Source: DASSQJ01 sp963730165
Lineage (GTDB): Bacteria > Actinomycetota > Actinomycetes > Actinomycetales > Dermatophilaceae
Length of the DNA stretch: 64,000 nt
NCBI GenBank assembly: GCA_963730165.1
Contig: CAVSQS010000001.1
Span: forward strand, 310,001 to 374,000
Direction of reading: 5' to 3'
Program-made: the position numbers and the translations under genes
In this document: positions 41,354 to 49,157 of the stretch, piece by piece
How the letters are laid out: each line of letters starts with the position of its first letter
How positions within the stretch are numbered: the first letter of the stretch is position 1
The notes under the pieces: model-generated
The model's input: only the letters and a program-made list of their open reading frames with translations
What the model was told of the DNA's origin: nothing
Databases searched by the model: none

Positions 41354-43462
41354 ATGAACGGCACAACGACCCAGGCCCCGTCCGTCACCGACACCACGCG
41401 CATCCGCAACGTCGTGCTCGTGGGACCGAGCGGGTCCGGGAAGTCACGCCTGTTCGACCACGTCGTCGAGGCACTGGCCCCGGGGACCGCCCCGAGAGGT
41501 CAGACCGAGCCGACGACCGGCCTGCGGGCCGCCACCCTCGCGAGCGGTTCGGTGGTGATGACCCTGGTCGACGCACCCGGCAACCCCGACTTCGTCGGGG
41601 AGGTGAGGGCGGGTCTGCGCGCTGCGGATGCCGCCCTCTTCGTCGTGTCGGCCGCCGACGGCGCCGATGCCCAGAGCCGGGCGCTGTGGCACGAGTGCGA
41701 GCTCGTCGGGATGCCCCGGGCCGTCGTCATCACCCAGCTGGACGCCCGCGACGCCGACTACGACGCGACCCTCGAGGACTGCCGGGCCCACTTCGGCCCG
41801 GGCATCCAGCCGCTCGGCGTCCCGGTGCCGGGCGACCAGGGGGCGGTCACCTCGATCGCCGACCTGCTCCTCGGGGAGATCCACGACTACACCGGCGGCA
41901 GCCGCTCGGTGCGGCCGGCCGGCGCGGAGCACGCCGACGTCTTCGACACCCACCGCCCCTCCCTCATCGAGGGGATCATCGAGGAGTCCGAGGACTCCGG
42001 CCTGATGGACCGTTACCTCGAGGGGGAGGAGCTCGACTTCGAGACCCTCGAGAAGGACCTCCTCACCGCGGTCGCCCACGGCAGCTTCCACCCGGTGCTC
42101 CCGGTGTCGGCCGAGACCGGCGCCGGCGTCGGGGTGCTGCTGCACGTCGTGGAGGCCGCCTTCCCGCACCCCGGCCTGCACCCGCTGCCGACGGTCACCC
42201 CCGTCGAGGGCGGCGACGCCCTCCAGCTGACGGCCGACCCCGACGGCCCACTCGTGGCGGAGGTCGTCCACACCCGGTCCGACGCCTACGTCGGGCACCT
42301 CTCCCTCATCCGGGTCTTCTCGGGCCGCCTCCGTGCCGACCGTGCCGTCCACGTCTCCGGCCACCTCGAGCTGCTCGGCGTGCCGACCGGCGAGGGCCAC
42401 GCCGCGCACGACGACGACGTCCGTCCGGGGGCGATCGCAGCCCCCTTCGGCGAGGAGCTGCTCGCCAAGACCGAGGCGGTCGCCGGTGAGATCGTCGTCG
42501 TCACCAAGCTCGCGAGCGCGCAGACCTCCGACACCATCTCCAGCCCGGAGCGCCCGCTCCTCGTCACGCCGTGGGCGCTCCCCGAGGCGCTCCTGCCCGC
42601 CGCCGTCGCCGCGTCGACCCGAGCCGACGAGGACAAGATGCCGGTGGCCTTCCGTGAGCTCGCGAGCGAGGACCCAGCCCTGCGGATCGAGCACGACCCC
42701 GGCACCGGACAGGTCGTCCTGTGGACCACCGGCCCGGCGCACCTCGACCTGGTCCTGCACCGGCTGCGCAGCCGGTACAACGTCGCGGTCGAGCGGGTCC
42801 CCGTCAAGGTCGCCATGAAGGAGACGGCGGTCGGGCGGGCGGAGGCCCAGGGGCGGCACGTCAAGCAGTCCGGCGGCCACGGACAGTTCGCCGTGTGCCA
42901 CCTCGTCATGGAGCCGCTGCCGCGGGGATCCGGCGTCCAGTTCGACGAGGTCGTCGTCGGCGGCGCGGTTCCGCGCCAGTTCATCGGCAGCGTCGAGAAG
43001 GGCGTCCACGCCCAGCTCGAGAAGGGCCTGCTCGCCGGCTGGCCGGTCGTCGACGTCAAGGTGACCCTCACCGACGGCAAGGCGCACAGCGTCGACTCCT
43101 CGGACGTCGCGTTCCAGACCGCGGCCGGGCTGGCCCTGCGCGAGATCGCGTCGCCGAGCACGATGTGCCTGCTCGAGCCGATCGACACGGTGACGGTCAC
43201 CGTCGACGACGACTACCTCGGTGCGGTGATGACCGACATCGGTACCCGCAGGGGTCAGATCGTCGGGTCGCACCCCGCCGAGGGCGAGGAGGGCCGATCG
43301 ACCCTCGAGGCGGCGGTCCCGCAGCTCGAGCTGCTCGACTACGCCATCGCGCTCCGCTCACTCGCCCACGGCACCGGGTCCTTCCACCGCGAGCCGCGCG
43401 GCTACGAGGTGCTCCCCGAGCGTCTGGCCCGTGAGCACGTCGAGGCCGGCGCGAAGGGCTGA
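41354..43462 (+). CDS. Elongation factor G-like GTPase (EF-G2/FusA2 type)
   Basis: 702 residues from ATG 41354. The order of EF-G domains is kept: G domain with GPSGSGKS (24-31), domain II (about 270-370), III, IV (RHVKQSGGHGQFAVCHL, VVGGAVPRQFIGSVEKGVHAQL) and V (LEPIDTVTVTVDDDYLGAVMTDIGTRRGQI). The catalytic core is altered: G3 reads DAPGNPDF where canonical EF-G has DTPGHVDF, so the GTPase His is replaced, and G4 reads TQLD instead of NKxD. It resembles the mycobacterial FusA2 group rather than the housekeeping factor. AAAGGAG lies rather far (13 nt) upstream. Role in translation is uncertain. Confidence 0.88.
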   Translation: MNGTTTQAPSVTDTTRIRNVVLVGPSGSGKSRLFDHVVEALAPGTAPRGQTEPTTGLRAATLASGSVVMTLVDAPGNPDFVGEVRAGLRAADAALFVVSAADGADAQSRALWHECELVGMPRAVVITQLDARDADYDATLEDCRAHFGPGIQPLGVPVPGDQGAVTSIADLLLGEIHDYTGGSRSVRPAGAEHADVFDTHRPSLIEGIIEESEDSGLMDRYLEGEELDFETLEKDLLTAVAHGSFHPVLPVSAETGAGVGVLLHVVEAAFPHPGLHPLPTVTPVEGGDALQLTADPDGPLVAEVVHTRSDAYVGHLSLIRVFSGRLRADRAVHVSGHLELLGVPTGEGHAAHDDDVRPGAIAAPFGEELLAKTEAVAGEIVVVTKLASAQTSDTISSPERPLLVTPWALPEALLPAAVAASTRADEDKMPVAFRELASEDPALRIEHDPGTGQVVLWTTGPAHLDLVLHRLRSRYNVAVERVPVKVAMKETAVGRAEAQGRHVKQSGGHGQFAVCHLVMEPLPRGSGVQFDEVVVGGAVPRQFIGSVEKGVHAQLEKGLLAGWPVVDVKVTLTDGKAHSVDSSDVAFQTAAGLALREIASPSTMCLLEPIDTVTVTVDDDYLGAVMTDIGTRRGQIVGSHPAEGEEGRSTLEAAVPQLELLDYAIALRSLAHGTGSFHREPRGYEVLPERLAREHVEAGAKG

Positions 43463-43483
43463 CCTCCACCCCGTGGCTGCTCC

Positions 43484-45775
43484 TCAGGCCCGGTCCGGGA
43501 CGAGCGCGAACGCTCCCTCCTCCTCCTGGGCGTTGTGGAGGCGAAGGACCGCGTAGAGCCCGTAGAGCAGGCGGCGCAGCTCGACGACGTCCTGGCGGTC
43601 CGCCTCACCGGGGATGCCCTCGACCAGCCTCCGCAGCCGCCCCACCTGGTGCTCGATCTCGGCGTGGGTCCGGCTGAGCGCCGCCGTGGCGTCCGGCCCA
43701 CCGAGGGCCCGCCCGACGAGGGGCACGAGCAGCGCCTCCTCGGCACGCTCGTGCGGGAGCAACGTCTCCTCGAGACGGTCGACCAGGGCCCGCACCGGCT
43801 CGAGATCGGGCGCGTCCTCGGCGAGCCCGTCGGCGACGGTGCGGACCTGCTCCACGTCCGGGAGGACGGCGTCGTGCTCGGCGCGCAGTCGACGCGCGAG
43901 CTCGACGTCGTCGTCGGACATCGCCACGGTGTGCACCTTCCCGGGCAGCACCGCCCGGAGCGCAATGGCGATGGCCAGCACGTCGATGCCCTCCTGGAGG
44001 ACGGCTCCGACCGCCGGGGGAAGCCAGCCGAGCGCGGCGGCGCCCATCGCGACGAGGGAGAGCCCCATGCCGACGACGACGGCCTCGCGCGCGATCCGGC
44101 CGGAGCGCCGGGCGATGAGGATGGCGTCGGCCAGCGCGTCGACCCGGTCGACGGTGAGGACGACGTCGGCCGCCTCCGACGACGCCGTGGCCCCCCGGGC
44201 CGCGAGCGCCACGCCCACACCCGCTGCCGCGAGGGCCGGCGCGTCGTTGACGCCGTCGCCCACCATCACCGTGGGCGCGGCCGCGGACTCCGCCCGGATC
44301 ACCGCGAGCTTCTCGCCGGGGTCGCGGTCGGCGTGCACCGTGTCGACCCCGACGACCCGTCCCACGGTCGTGGCCACGTCGGCGCGGTCGCCGGTGACCA
44401 GGACGACCCGCTCGACCCCGGCAGCGCGCAGGGCGCGCACCATCCTCGGAGCATCCGCACGCACCGGATCCTCGAGGAGCAGCGCCCCGGCGGGCTCACC
44501 GCCGACGGCGACGAAGACCGTCATCGAGCCGTCGAGGTCTGCCCGCCTGCGGACCTGACGCACCCACTCCGGCGGCGGCCCGGGCACGACCCAGGCGGGC
44601 TTGCCGATCCGCACCTCCACCCCGTCGACACTGCCCCGCACGCCGTAGCCGTGCTCCTCGACGACGGTCGTGGGCTCGCTGAGCGCGAGGCCCCGCTCCC
44701 GGGCCGCAGTGACGACCGAGTCGGCGAGCACGTGCGGCGAGAGCTGGTCGAGCGAGGCCGCGAGGCGCAGCATCTCGTCCGGCGGGAGGGCGCCGGGGGC
44801 CGTGACGACCCCGGTCACGGTCGGGCGGCCGCGGGTCAGCGTGCCGGTCTTGTCGAAGAGGATCACCCGTCCGGAGGCCAGCCGCTCCAGCGCCCCCCCA
44901 CCCTTGACGACGACACCGTGCCGGGCGGCGCGCGAGAGACCGGACATGACGGCGATGGGAGCGGCGAGGATCAGCGGGCAGGGTGTCGCGACGACGAGCA
45001 CCGCGACGGCGCGCACCGCATCCCCCGACCACGCCCACGCCCCGCCGGCGAGGGCCAGGGTGAGGGGCACGAAGACGAGGGCGTACCGGTCGGCGGCCCG
45101 CACGAACGGCGCGCTCGAGGCTCGTGCCTGCTCGACCAGGCGGACCAGGCCCGCGTACGTCGACTCCGCGGCCACGGACGTCGCGAGCAGCTCCAGCGGT
45201 CCCCCCGCGTTGACGACACCGCTGCGCACCTCCTCCCCCGCCTCTCGCTCCACCGGGAGCGGCTCTCCGGTCAGCGCCGACTCGTCGAGCACCGCGTCGC
45301 CCACCAGGCGACCGTCGACGGGGACGACCTCCCCGGTCCCGACGAGCACCCGGTCGCCGCGCACGACGTCGTCGACCGGGACCTCCTCGACACCGTCGCC
45401 ACCGCGCCGACGGGCGCTGCGCGGCGCCCGCTCGACGAGCAGGCTCAGCTCCCGTCGGGCGCGCGCCTCGGCGCGCGCCTCGAGGAGGCGTCCCGAGGCG
45501 AGCATGACGGTGACCATGGCACCGGCGAACGGCTCCCCGACGACGAGCGCGCCCGCGAGGGCCAGCACGGCGATGATGTCGACGGTGGGCTCGCGACGTC
45601 GGGCCGCGTCGACGGTCCACCACACCGACGCGACGAGGCCGAGCACCGCGCCGGCGGCCCACACGAGGTCGGCGGGACGGTCCGCGTCGAGGACCCACGC
45701 GATCCCACCCGCCGTGAGCAGGACGACGGACACCCCGAACAGGGCCGTCTCGGCCCACTCTCGCCACGGCCTCAC
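43484..45775 (-). CDS. P1B-5-type metal ATPase with C-terminal hemerythrin domain
   Basis: 763 residues from GTG 45775 (GGGAGG 8 nt upstream). P-type core: DESALTGEPLPVE, the membrane motif ATPCPLILAAPIAV (264-268 TPCPL), FDKTGTLTRGRPTV with Asp308, and MVGDGVNDAPALAAAGVGVAL. TPCPL in the metal-binding helix defines the P1B-5 group. From about residue 630 a hemerythrin-like bundle carries RAEHDAVL, LLPHERAEEALLVP, LSRTHAEIEHQV and VLRLHNAQEEEG, the expected His/Glu ligands of a di-iron site. Described P1B-5 pumps (Sinorhizobium Nia; Acidothermus) share this architecture and are linked to Ni and Fe export. No N-terminal heavy-metal domain. Confidence 0.9.
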   Translation of the reverse strand: MRPWREWAETALFGVSVVLLTAGGIAWVLDADRPADLVWAAGAVLGLVASVWWTVDAARRREPTVDIIAVLALAGALVVGEPFAGAMVTVMLASGRLLEARAEARARRELSLLVERAPRSARRRGGDGVEEVPVDDVVRGDRVLVGTGEVVPVDGRLVGDAVLDESALTGEPLPVEREAGEEVRSGVVNAGGPLELLATSVAAESTYAGLVRLVEQARASSAPFVRAADRYALVFVPLTLALAGGAWAWSGDAVRAVAVLVVATPCPLILAAPIAVMSGLSRAARHGVVVKGGGALERLASGRVILFDKTGTLTRGRPTVTGVVTAPGALPPDEMLRLAASLDQLSPHVLADSVVTAARERGLALSEPTTVVEEHGYGVRGSVDGVEVRIGKPAWVVPGPPPEWVRQVRRRADLDGSMTVFVAVGGEPAGALLLEDPVRADAPRMVRALRAAGVERVVLVTGDRADVATTVGRVVGVDTVHADRDPGEKLAVIRAESAAAPTVMVGDGVNDAPALAAAGVGVALAARGATASSEAADVVLTVDRVDALADAILIARRSGRIAREAVVVGMGLSLVAMGAAALGWLPPAVGAVLQEGIDVLAIAIALRAVLPGKVHTVAMSDDDVELARRLRAEHDAVLPDVEQVRTVADGLAEDAPDLEPVRALVDRLEETLLPHERAEEALLVPLVGRALGGPDATAALSRTHAEIEHQVGRLRRLVEGIPGEADRQDVVELRRLLYGLYAVLRLHNAQEEEGAFALVPDRA

Positions 45776-45813
45776 GTCGGCATCCTCCCACCGTCGTCTC
45801 GCACGACCCCACC

Positions 45814-45849
45814 GCCTGCGACAGGGATCACCGCAGGCCCGCGGCCTGC
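45814..45849 (-). terminator. Hairpins downstream of the HIT gene
   Basis: GCCTGCG (45814-45820) pairs with CGCAGGC (45832-45838), and GCAGGC (45833-45838) can instead pair with GCCTGC (45844-45849). They lie 18-53 nt past the HIT stop and before the ATPase gene. Confidence 0.5.
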
Positions 45850-45866
45850 TCGAGGCACAGGCCCGC

Positions 45867-46406
45867 TCAGGCCGGCCAGCTCTCGACCAGGCGCGCCCGG
45901 ACGTCCTCGAGGAGGACGGGCAGTGCCTTGGTGCGAGCGATGATCGGCAGGAAGTTGCTGTCGCCGCCCCACCGCGGCACGACGTGCTGGTGCAGGTGGG
46001 CCGCGACCCCGGCCCCGGCGACCGCCCCCTGGTTCATGCCGAGGTTGAAGCCCATCGGCTGCGAGGAGGCCTCGAGCGCCCGGATCGAGGCCTTGGTGAG
46101 AGCGGTGAACTCCGCGGTCTCATCCTCGGTGAGGTCGACGTAGCGCGCGACGTGGCGGTAGGGACAGACGAGGAGGTGGCCCGGGTTGTACGGGAACAGG
46201 TTGAGGACGACGTAGCAGAGCGTCCCCCGGTGGGCGAGGAGTCCCTCGGCGTCGCCCTTCCCCGGCGCCGCGCAGAACGGGCAGCCGTCCCCCGGGTCGG
46301 GGTCGGGCCGCTCCCCCTCGACGTAGACCATCCGGTGCGGCGTCCAGAGCCGCTCGAACCCGTCGGGCTCACCGGCGAAGGCGTCGGGGTGCTCGAGGTC
46401 GGGCAT
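45867..46406 (-). CDS. HIT-family nucleotide hydrolase/phosphorylase
   Basis: 179 residues from ATG 46406. CPFCAAPGKGDAEGL is a Cys-containing segment of the Ap4A phosphorylase-like HIT group; YVVLNLFPYNPGHLLVCPYRHVARY and the histidine triad AHLHQHVVPRW (HxHxH) follow. The mycobacterial counterpart between thrS and pgsA (Rv2613c) is an Ap4A phosphorylase, so cleavage of dinucleoside polyphosphates is likely. TAGGAT 6 nt before ATG suggests a leaderless transcript. Confidence 0.92.
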   Translation of the reverse strand: MPDLEHPDAFAGEPDGFERLWTPHRMVYVEGERPDPDPGDGCPFCAAPGKGDAEGLLAHRGTLCYVVLNLFPYNPGHLLVCPYRHVARYVDLTEDETAEFTALTKASIRALEASSQPMGFNLGMNQGAVAGAGVAAHLHQHVVPRWGGDSNFLPIIARTKALPVLLEDVRARLVESWPA

Positions 46407-46412
46407 GCCCCG

Positions 46413-46418
46413 ATCCTA
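46413..46418 (-). promoter_or_regulatory. -10 box for the HIT gene
   Basis: TAGGAT on the minus strand, 6 nt before ATG 46406. Confidence 0.5.
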
Positions 46419-46439
46419 GGGTGGGCGGGTGCGACGGGG

Positions 46440-47261
46440 TCAGCGCAGGTGGCTCGCCCCGTTGAGGTCGAGCACGGCGCCGCTCGCCCACTCGAGCTCG
46501 GGGGACGCCAGGGCGAGGACGGCGGCGGCGACCTCGTCAGGCTGCGCGACCCGGTGGAACGGACTCTGTGCGCGGGTGCGCTCCGCGGCCTCCGGGTCGG
46601 CCATCGCGTAGCCCGCCATCTCGGTGGCGACGAAGCCGGGAGCGACCGAGGTCACCGCGATCCCGTGCCGCGCGAGGTGCTGGGCCATCGACTGCCCGAA
46701 CGCGTGCAGCCCGGCCTTGGACGCGCCGTAGGCCGGGATGTCGGGCTCTCCGCGGTACGCACCACGCGACCCGACGTTGACGATCCTCCCGACGGGCAGA
46801 CCGTCGGCCGGAGGCGCGTCGATCATGTGCCGGGCCACGCACCAGGTGAGGTTCGCCGGGCCGAGGAGGTTCGTGGCGATCGTCCGCTGCCACACCCCGA
46901 CCCACTCGTCGTACGAGGTCGCGTCGAGGGGGTGGTCACCGCGTCGGCTGCGCCCGGAGCCGGGCGCGACGATCATCGCGGCGTTGTTGACCAGGACGTC
47001 CACCCGCCCCAGCACCCGGGCCGCCTGCTCGGCGAGGCCGAGCACGGCGTCCGGGTCCGAGACGTCCGCCGCGACCCGGCCGTGTCCTGACCCCTCGAGG
47101 GAGGCGAGCACCACCTCGGCGAGGTCCCGACTGTGCTCGCCGCTGTGGTGGACGACGACCCGGTCACCGCGGGCGGCGAAGGCCCGGGCCACGGCCGCAC
47201 CCACCCCGCGCGAGGACCCGGTGACGAGGACCCCGCGAGCGGGGTGTGAGTCGGAGGGCAC
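46440..47261 (-). CDS. Short-chain dehydrogenase/reductase
   Basis: 273 residues from GTG 47261. Cofactor motif VLVTGSSRGVGAAVARAFA (TGxxxGxG), DVSDPDAV, VLVNNAAMIV, IVNVGSRGAYRGEPDIPAYGASKAGLHAFG with the catalytic Ser-Tyr-Lys and APGFVATEMAGY identify a classical SDR. RGDRVVVHHSG after the first helix would favour NADP but is not decisive. The substrate is unknown. It has its own leaderless-type -10 (TAGGGT, 6 nt upstream) and lies among the genes inserted between HIT and thrS. Confidence 0.9.
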   Translation of the reverse strand: MPSDSHPARGVLVTGSSRGVGAAVARAFAARGDRVVVHHSGEHSRDLAEVVLASLEGSGHGRVAADVSDPDAVLGLAEQAARVLGRVDVLVNNAAMIVAPGSGRSRRGDHPLDATSYDEWVGVWQRTIATNLLGPANLTWCVARHMIDAPPADGLPVGRIVNVGSRGAYRGEPDIPAYGASKAGLHAFGQSMAQHLARHGIAVTSVAPGFVATEMAGYAMADPEAAERTRAQSPFHRVAQPDEVAAAVLALASPELEWASGAVLDLNGASHLR

Positions 47262-47267
47262 GGCGCC

Positions 47268-47273
47268 ACCCTA
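47268..47273 (-). promoter_or_regulatory. -10 box for the SDR gene
   Basis: TAGGGT on the minus strand, 6 nt before GTG 47261. Confidence 0.5.
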
Positions 47274-47402
47274 GCCGCGCCGGACTGCCCGCCCCGGAAC
47301 ACGGTGGGAGGATGCCGTCGGCCCGGTGCGGGGCGGCGTCGTGCGGAGCACCCACGACGTCGCCCTCGACGTCCCGGCCGCCCCTCGGGCACGGGCCCTG
47401 AC

Positions 47403-47879
47403 TCACCCGGGTGGACGAGGGCTTCGGCTGACCCGCAGCTCGAGAAGACCGTCGGAGGGAGGGCCGAAGCCGGTCCGCTCGTAGAGCGAGCGTTCCTCGT
47501 CGGCGACGATGACCTGGATGCGGTCGACGCCCTGGGCAGCGCACCAGGCGATGACCGTCCTCAGCAGCCGTTCGCCGAGCCCCGAGCCGCGGGCCTTCGT
47601 GGTGACGTAGAGGAAGCCGACGTGCATCCACGCCGACCCCGGCCGCCGGGGGGACGGCAGGGTCCGGGCCACGGTCCCGTGGACCGCGCCGACGGGGTTG
47701 TGGTTCCCGTCCTCGGCGATCCACGTCACCCGCGAACGGTCGCGCAGCCAGGCGTCGGCGAGGCTGTCGAGGAAGCCGGGCGGGATCTGGTGGCCCCGCT
47801 CACGCTCGGCCTGCAGGTGCAGGGCGGCGACGGCGAAGGCGTCCCGGGGCTCGGCCGTGCGCACGACGACGGGCTCCAT
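47403..47879 (-). CDS. GNAT-family N-acetyltransferase
   Basis: 158 residues from ATG 47879. VVVRTAEPRDAFAVAALHLQAE at the N-terminus, MHVGFLYVTTKARGSGLGERLLRTVIAWC (acetyl-CoA loop of the RGxGxG type, here RGSGLG) and VIVADEERSLYERTGF are standard GNAT elements. The substrate is unknown. A weak -10 candidate CATGCT lies 6 nt upstream. It follows the PPK2 gene on the same strand after 25 bp. Confidence 0.88.
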   Translation of the reverse strand: MEPVVVRTAEPRDAFAVAALHLQAERERGHQIPPGFLDSLADAWLRDRSRVTWIAEDGNHNPVGAVHGTVARTLPSPRRPGSAWMHVGFLYVTTKARGSGLGERLLRTVIAWCAAQGVDRIQVIVADEERSLYERTGFGPPSDGLLELRVSRSPRPPG

Positions 47880-47904
47880 GGGTCGAGCATGGCACGGGCC
47901 GGAC

Positions 47905-48717
47905 TCAGCCGCCCGCGGCCGCCGCCTCGACGTCGGCGGCGTGGTCGGGGACGATCGTCGACTGGTCGCGCGGCGGGCGCTCGTAGCCCTTGGTCGCCGG
48001 GCGCGGTGGGATCTCGATCTGCGGTCGCTCGACCCGCTGCCACGGGATGCGACCGAGCAGGTGGGCGATCATGTTGACCCGACCGCGCCGCTTGTCGTCC
48101 GACTCCACCTCGAACCACGGGGCCTCGGGGATGTCGGTGTGGACGAACATCACGTCCTTGGCCCGTGAGTAGTCCTCCCACCTGGTGATCGAGGCGACGT
48201 CGTTGGGGCTGAGCTTCCAGTGCCGCATCGGGTCCTCGGCGCGGGAGCGGAAGCGCCTCTCCTGCTCGATGTCGGACACGCTGAACCAGTACTTCATCAG
48301 GTAGATCCCGTCCTCGACGAGCATCCGCTCGAAGATCGGGGCCTGGTGGAGGAACCGGTGGTACTCGGCGTTCGTGCAGTACCCCATGACGTGCTCGACG
48401 CCGGCGCGGTTGTACCAGGAGCGGTCCATGAGCACGATCTCGCCGGCGGCCGGCAGGTGCGGCACGTACCGCTGGAAGTACCACTGGGTGCGCTCGCGCT
48501 CGGTCGGCGACGGGAGGGCCACGATCCGGGCGATGCGGGGGTTGAGGTACTCGGTGACCCGCTTGATGGTCGAGCCCTTCCCGGCCGCGTCCCGGCCCTC
48601 GAAGATGACGACCACCCGGGCGCCGCTGTCGCGGACCCACGCCTGCATCTCGACCAGCTCGGCCTGGAGGCGCTTGAGCTCGGCCTCGTACACCCGCTTC
48701 GGCATCCGCCCGCTCAC
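47905..48717 (-). CDS. ppk2: Polyphosphate kinase 2 family protein
   Basis: 270 residues from GTG 48717 (GAGAGG upstream); ATG 48705 is an alternative. Walker A VVIFEGRDAAGKGSTIKRVTEYLNPR, LPSPTERERTQWYFQRYVPHLP, the Walker B motif EIVLMDRSWYNRAGVEHVMG and the lid EQERRFRSRAEDPMRHWKLSPND match class I PPK2. The enzyme moves phosphate between polyphosphate and nucleoside diphosphates. Preference for ADP or GDP is not readable. Its 5' side is a 440-bp gap with several hairpins. Confidence 0.93.
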   Translation of the reverse strand: MSGRMPKRVYEAELKRLQAELVEMQAWVRDSGARVVVIFEGRDAAGKGSTIKRVTEYLNPRIARIVALPSPTERERTQWYFQRYVPHLPAAGEIVLMDRSWYNRAGVEHVMGYCTNAEYHRFLHQAPIFERMLVEDGIYLMKYWFSVSDIEQERRFRSRAEDPMRHWKLSPNDVASITRWEDYSRAKDVMFVHTDIPEAPWFEVESDDKRRGRVNMIAHLLGRIPWQRVERPQIEIPPRPATKGYERPPRDQSTIVPDHAADVEAAAAGG

Positions 48718-49157
48718 CGGAACCCACCTCTCGTCCGACGTCCTCGGCACGAGAATGTCACGGGCCGTGGCGACGCGCCGCGCATCGCCGTGCAGGTCAC
48801 ACAGGGTGAGGCCCCCGCGACGTATGAGTTCGCGGGGGCCTCGGCGACACGGCGTGATGCTCCGTGTCTCACGGAATGACATGTGCGACCTCAGCCGACC
48901 CCGCATCACCGGGCGGCTCCGCACGGCGAACCGTGCGGCCTGGACGTCGCTGTCGTCCCGATCCCTCCACCACCGAAGCGGTGGAGTAGGACTATTTCTA
49001 GTCCCGGCCGGGGTGGCGCGCAAGAGCTTTCGGGAGCCGATTTCGCGGCCTGGGACACCGCACCGGCGTGTCGTCGGCGTGTCGTCCCGGACGGCTCGGG
49101 GGGCGCTCACGAGCCGGTCGCGACGTCTCGCGATGCGGACGCAGGTGCCGCTGGGCG
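48718..49157. other. 440-bp intergenic region rich in hairpins between thrS and ppk2
   Basis: No coding frame is convincing. Perfect stems in order: GAGGCCCCCGCGA (48808-48820) with 48830-48842; CCGCACGG (48919-48926) with 48931-48938 around a CGAA tetraloop; CTCCACC (48965-48971) with 48980-48986; GGACTA (48989-48994) with 48999-49004. The first could terminate thrS transcription or attenuate ppk2. The cluster may be a structured RNA or the degraded end of a mobile element; neither is proven. Confidence 0.5.
48808..48842 (-). terminator. Strong 13-bp hairpin upstream of ppk2
   Basis: A perfect 13-bp GC-rich stem closes a 9-nt loop (48821-48829). It lies about 315 nt after the thrS stop and about 90 nt before the ppk2 start on the minus strand, so it could be a terminator or an attenuator in the ppk2 leader. 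Confidence 0.55.

Noticed and set aside
48843..49100. Possible TnpB (IS605/IS607) gene remnant
   Set aside because: The hairpin followed by GGAG recalls such ends, but no translated segment on either strand shows TnpB catalytic or zinc-finger motifs.
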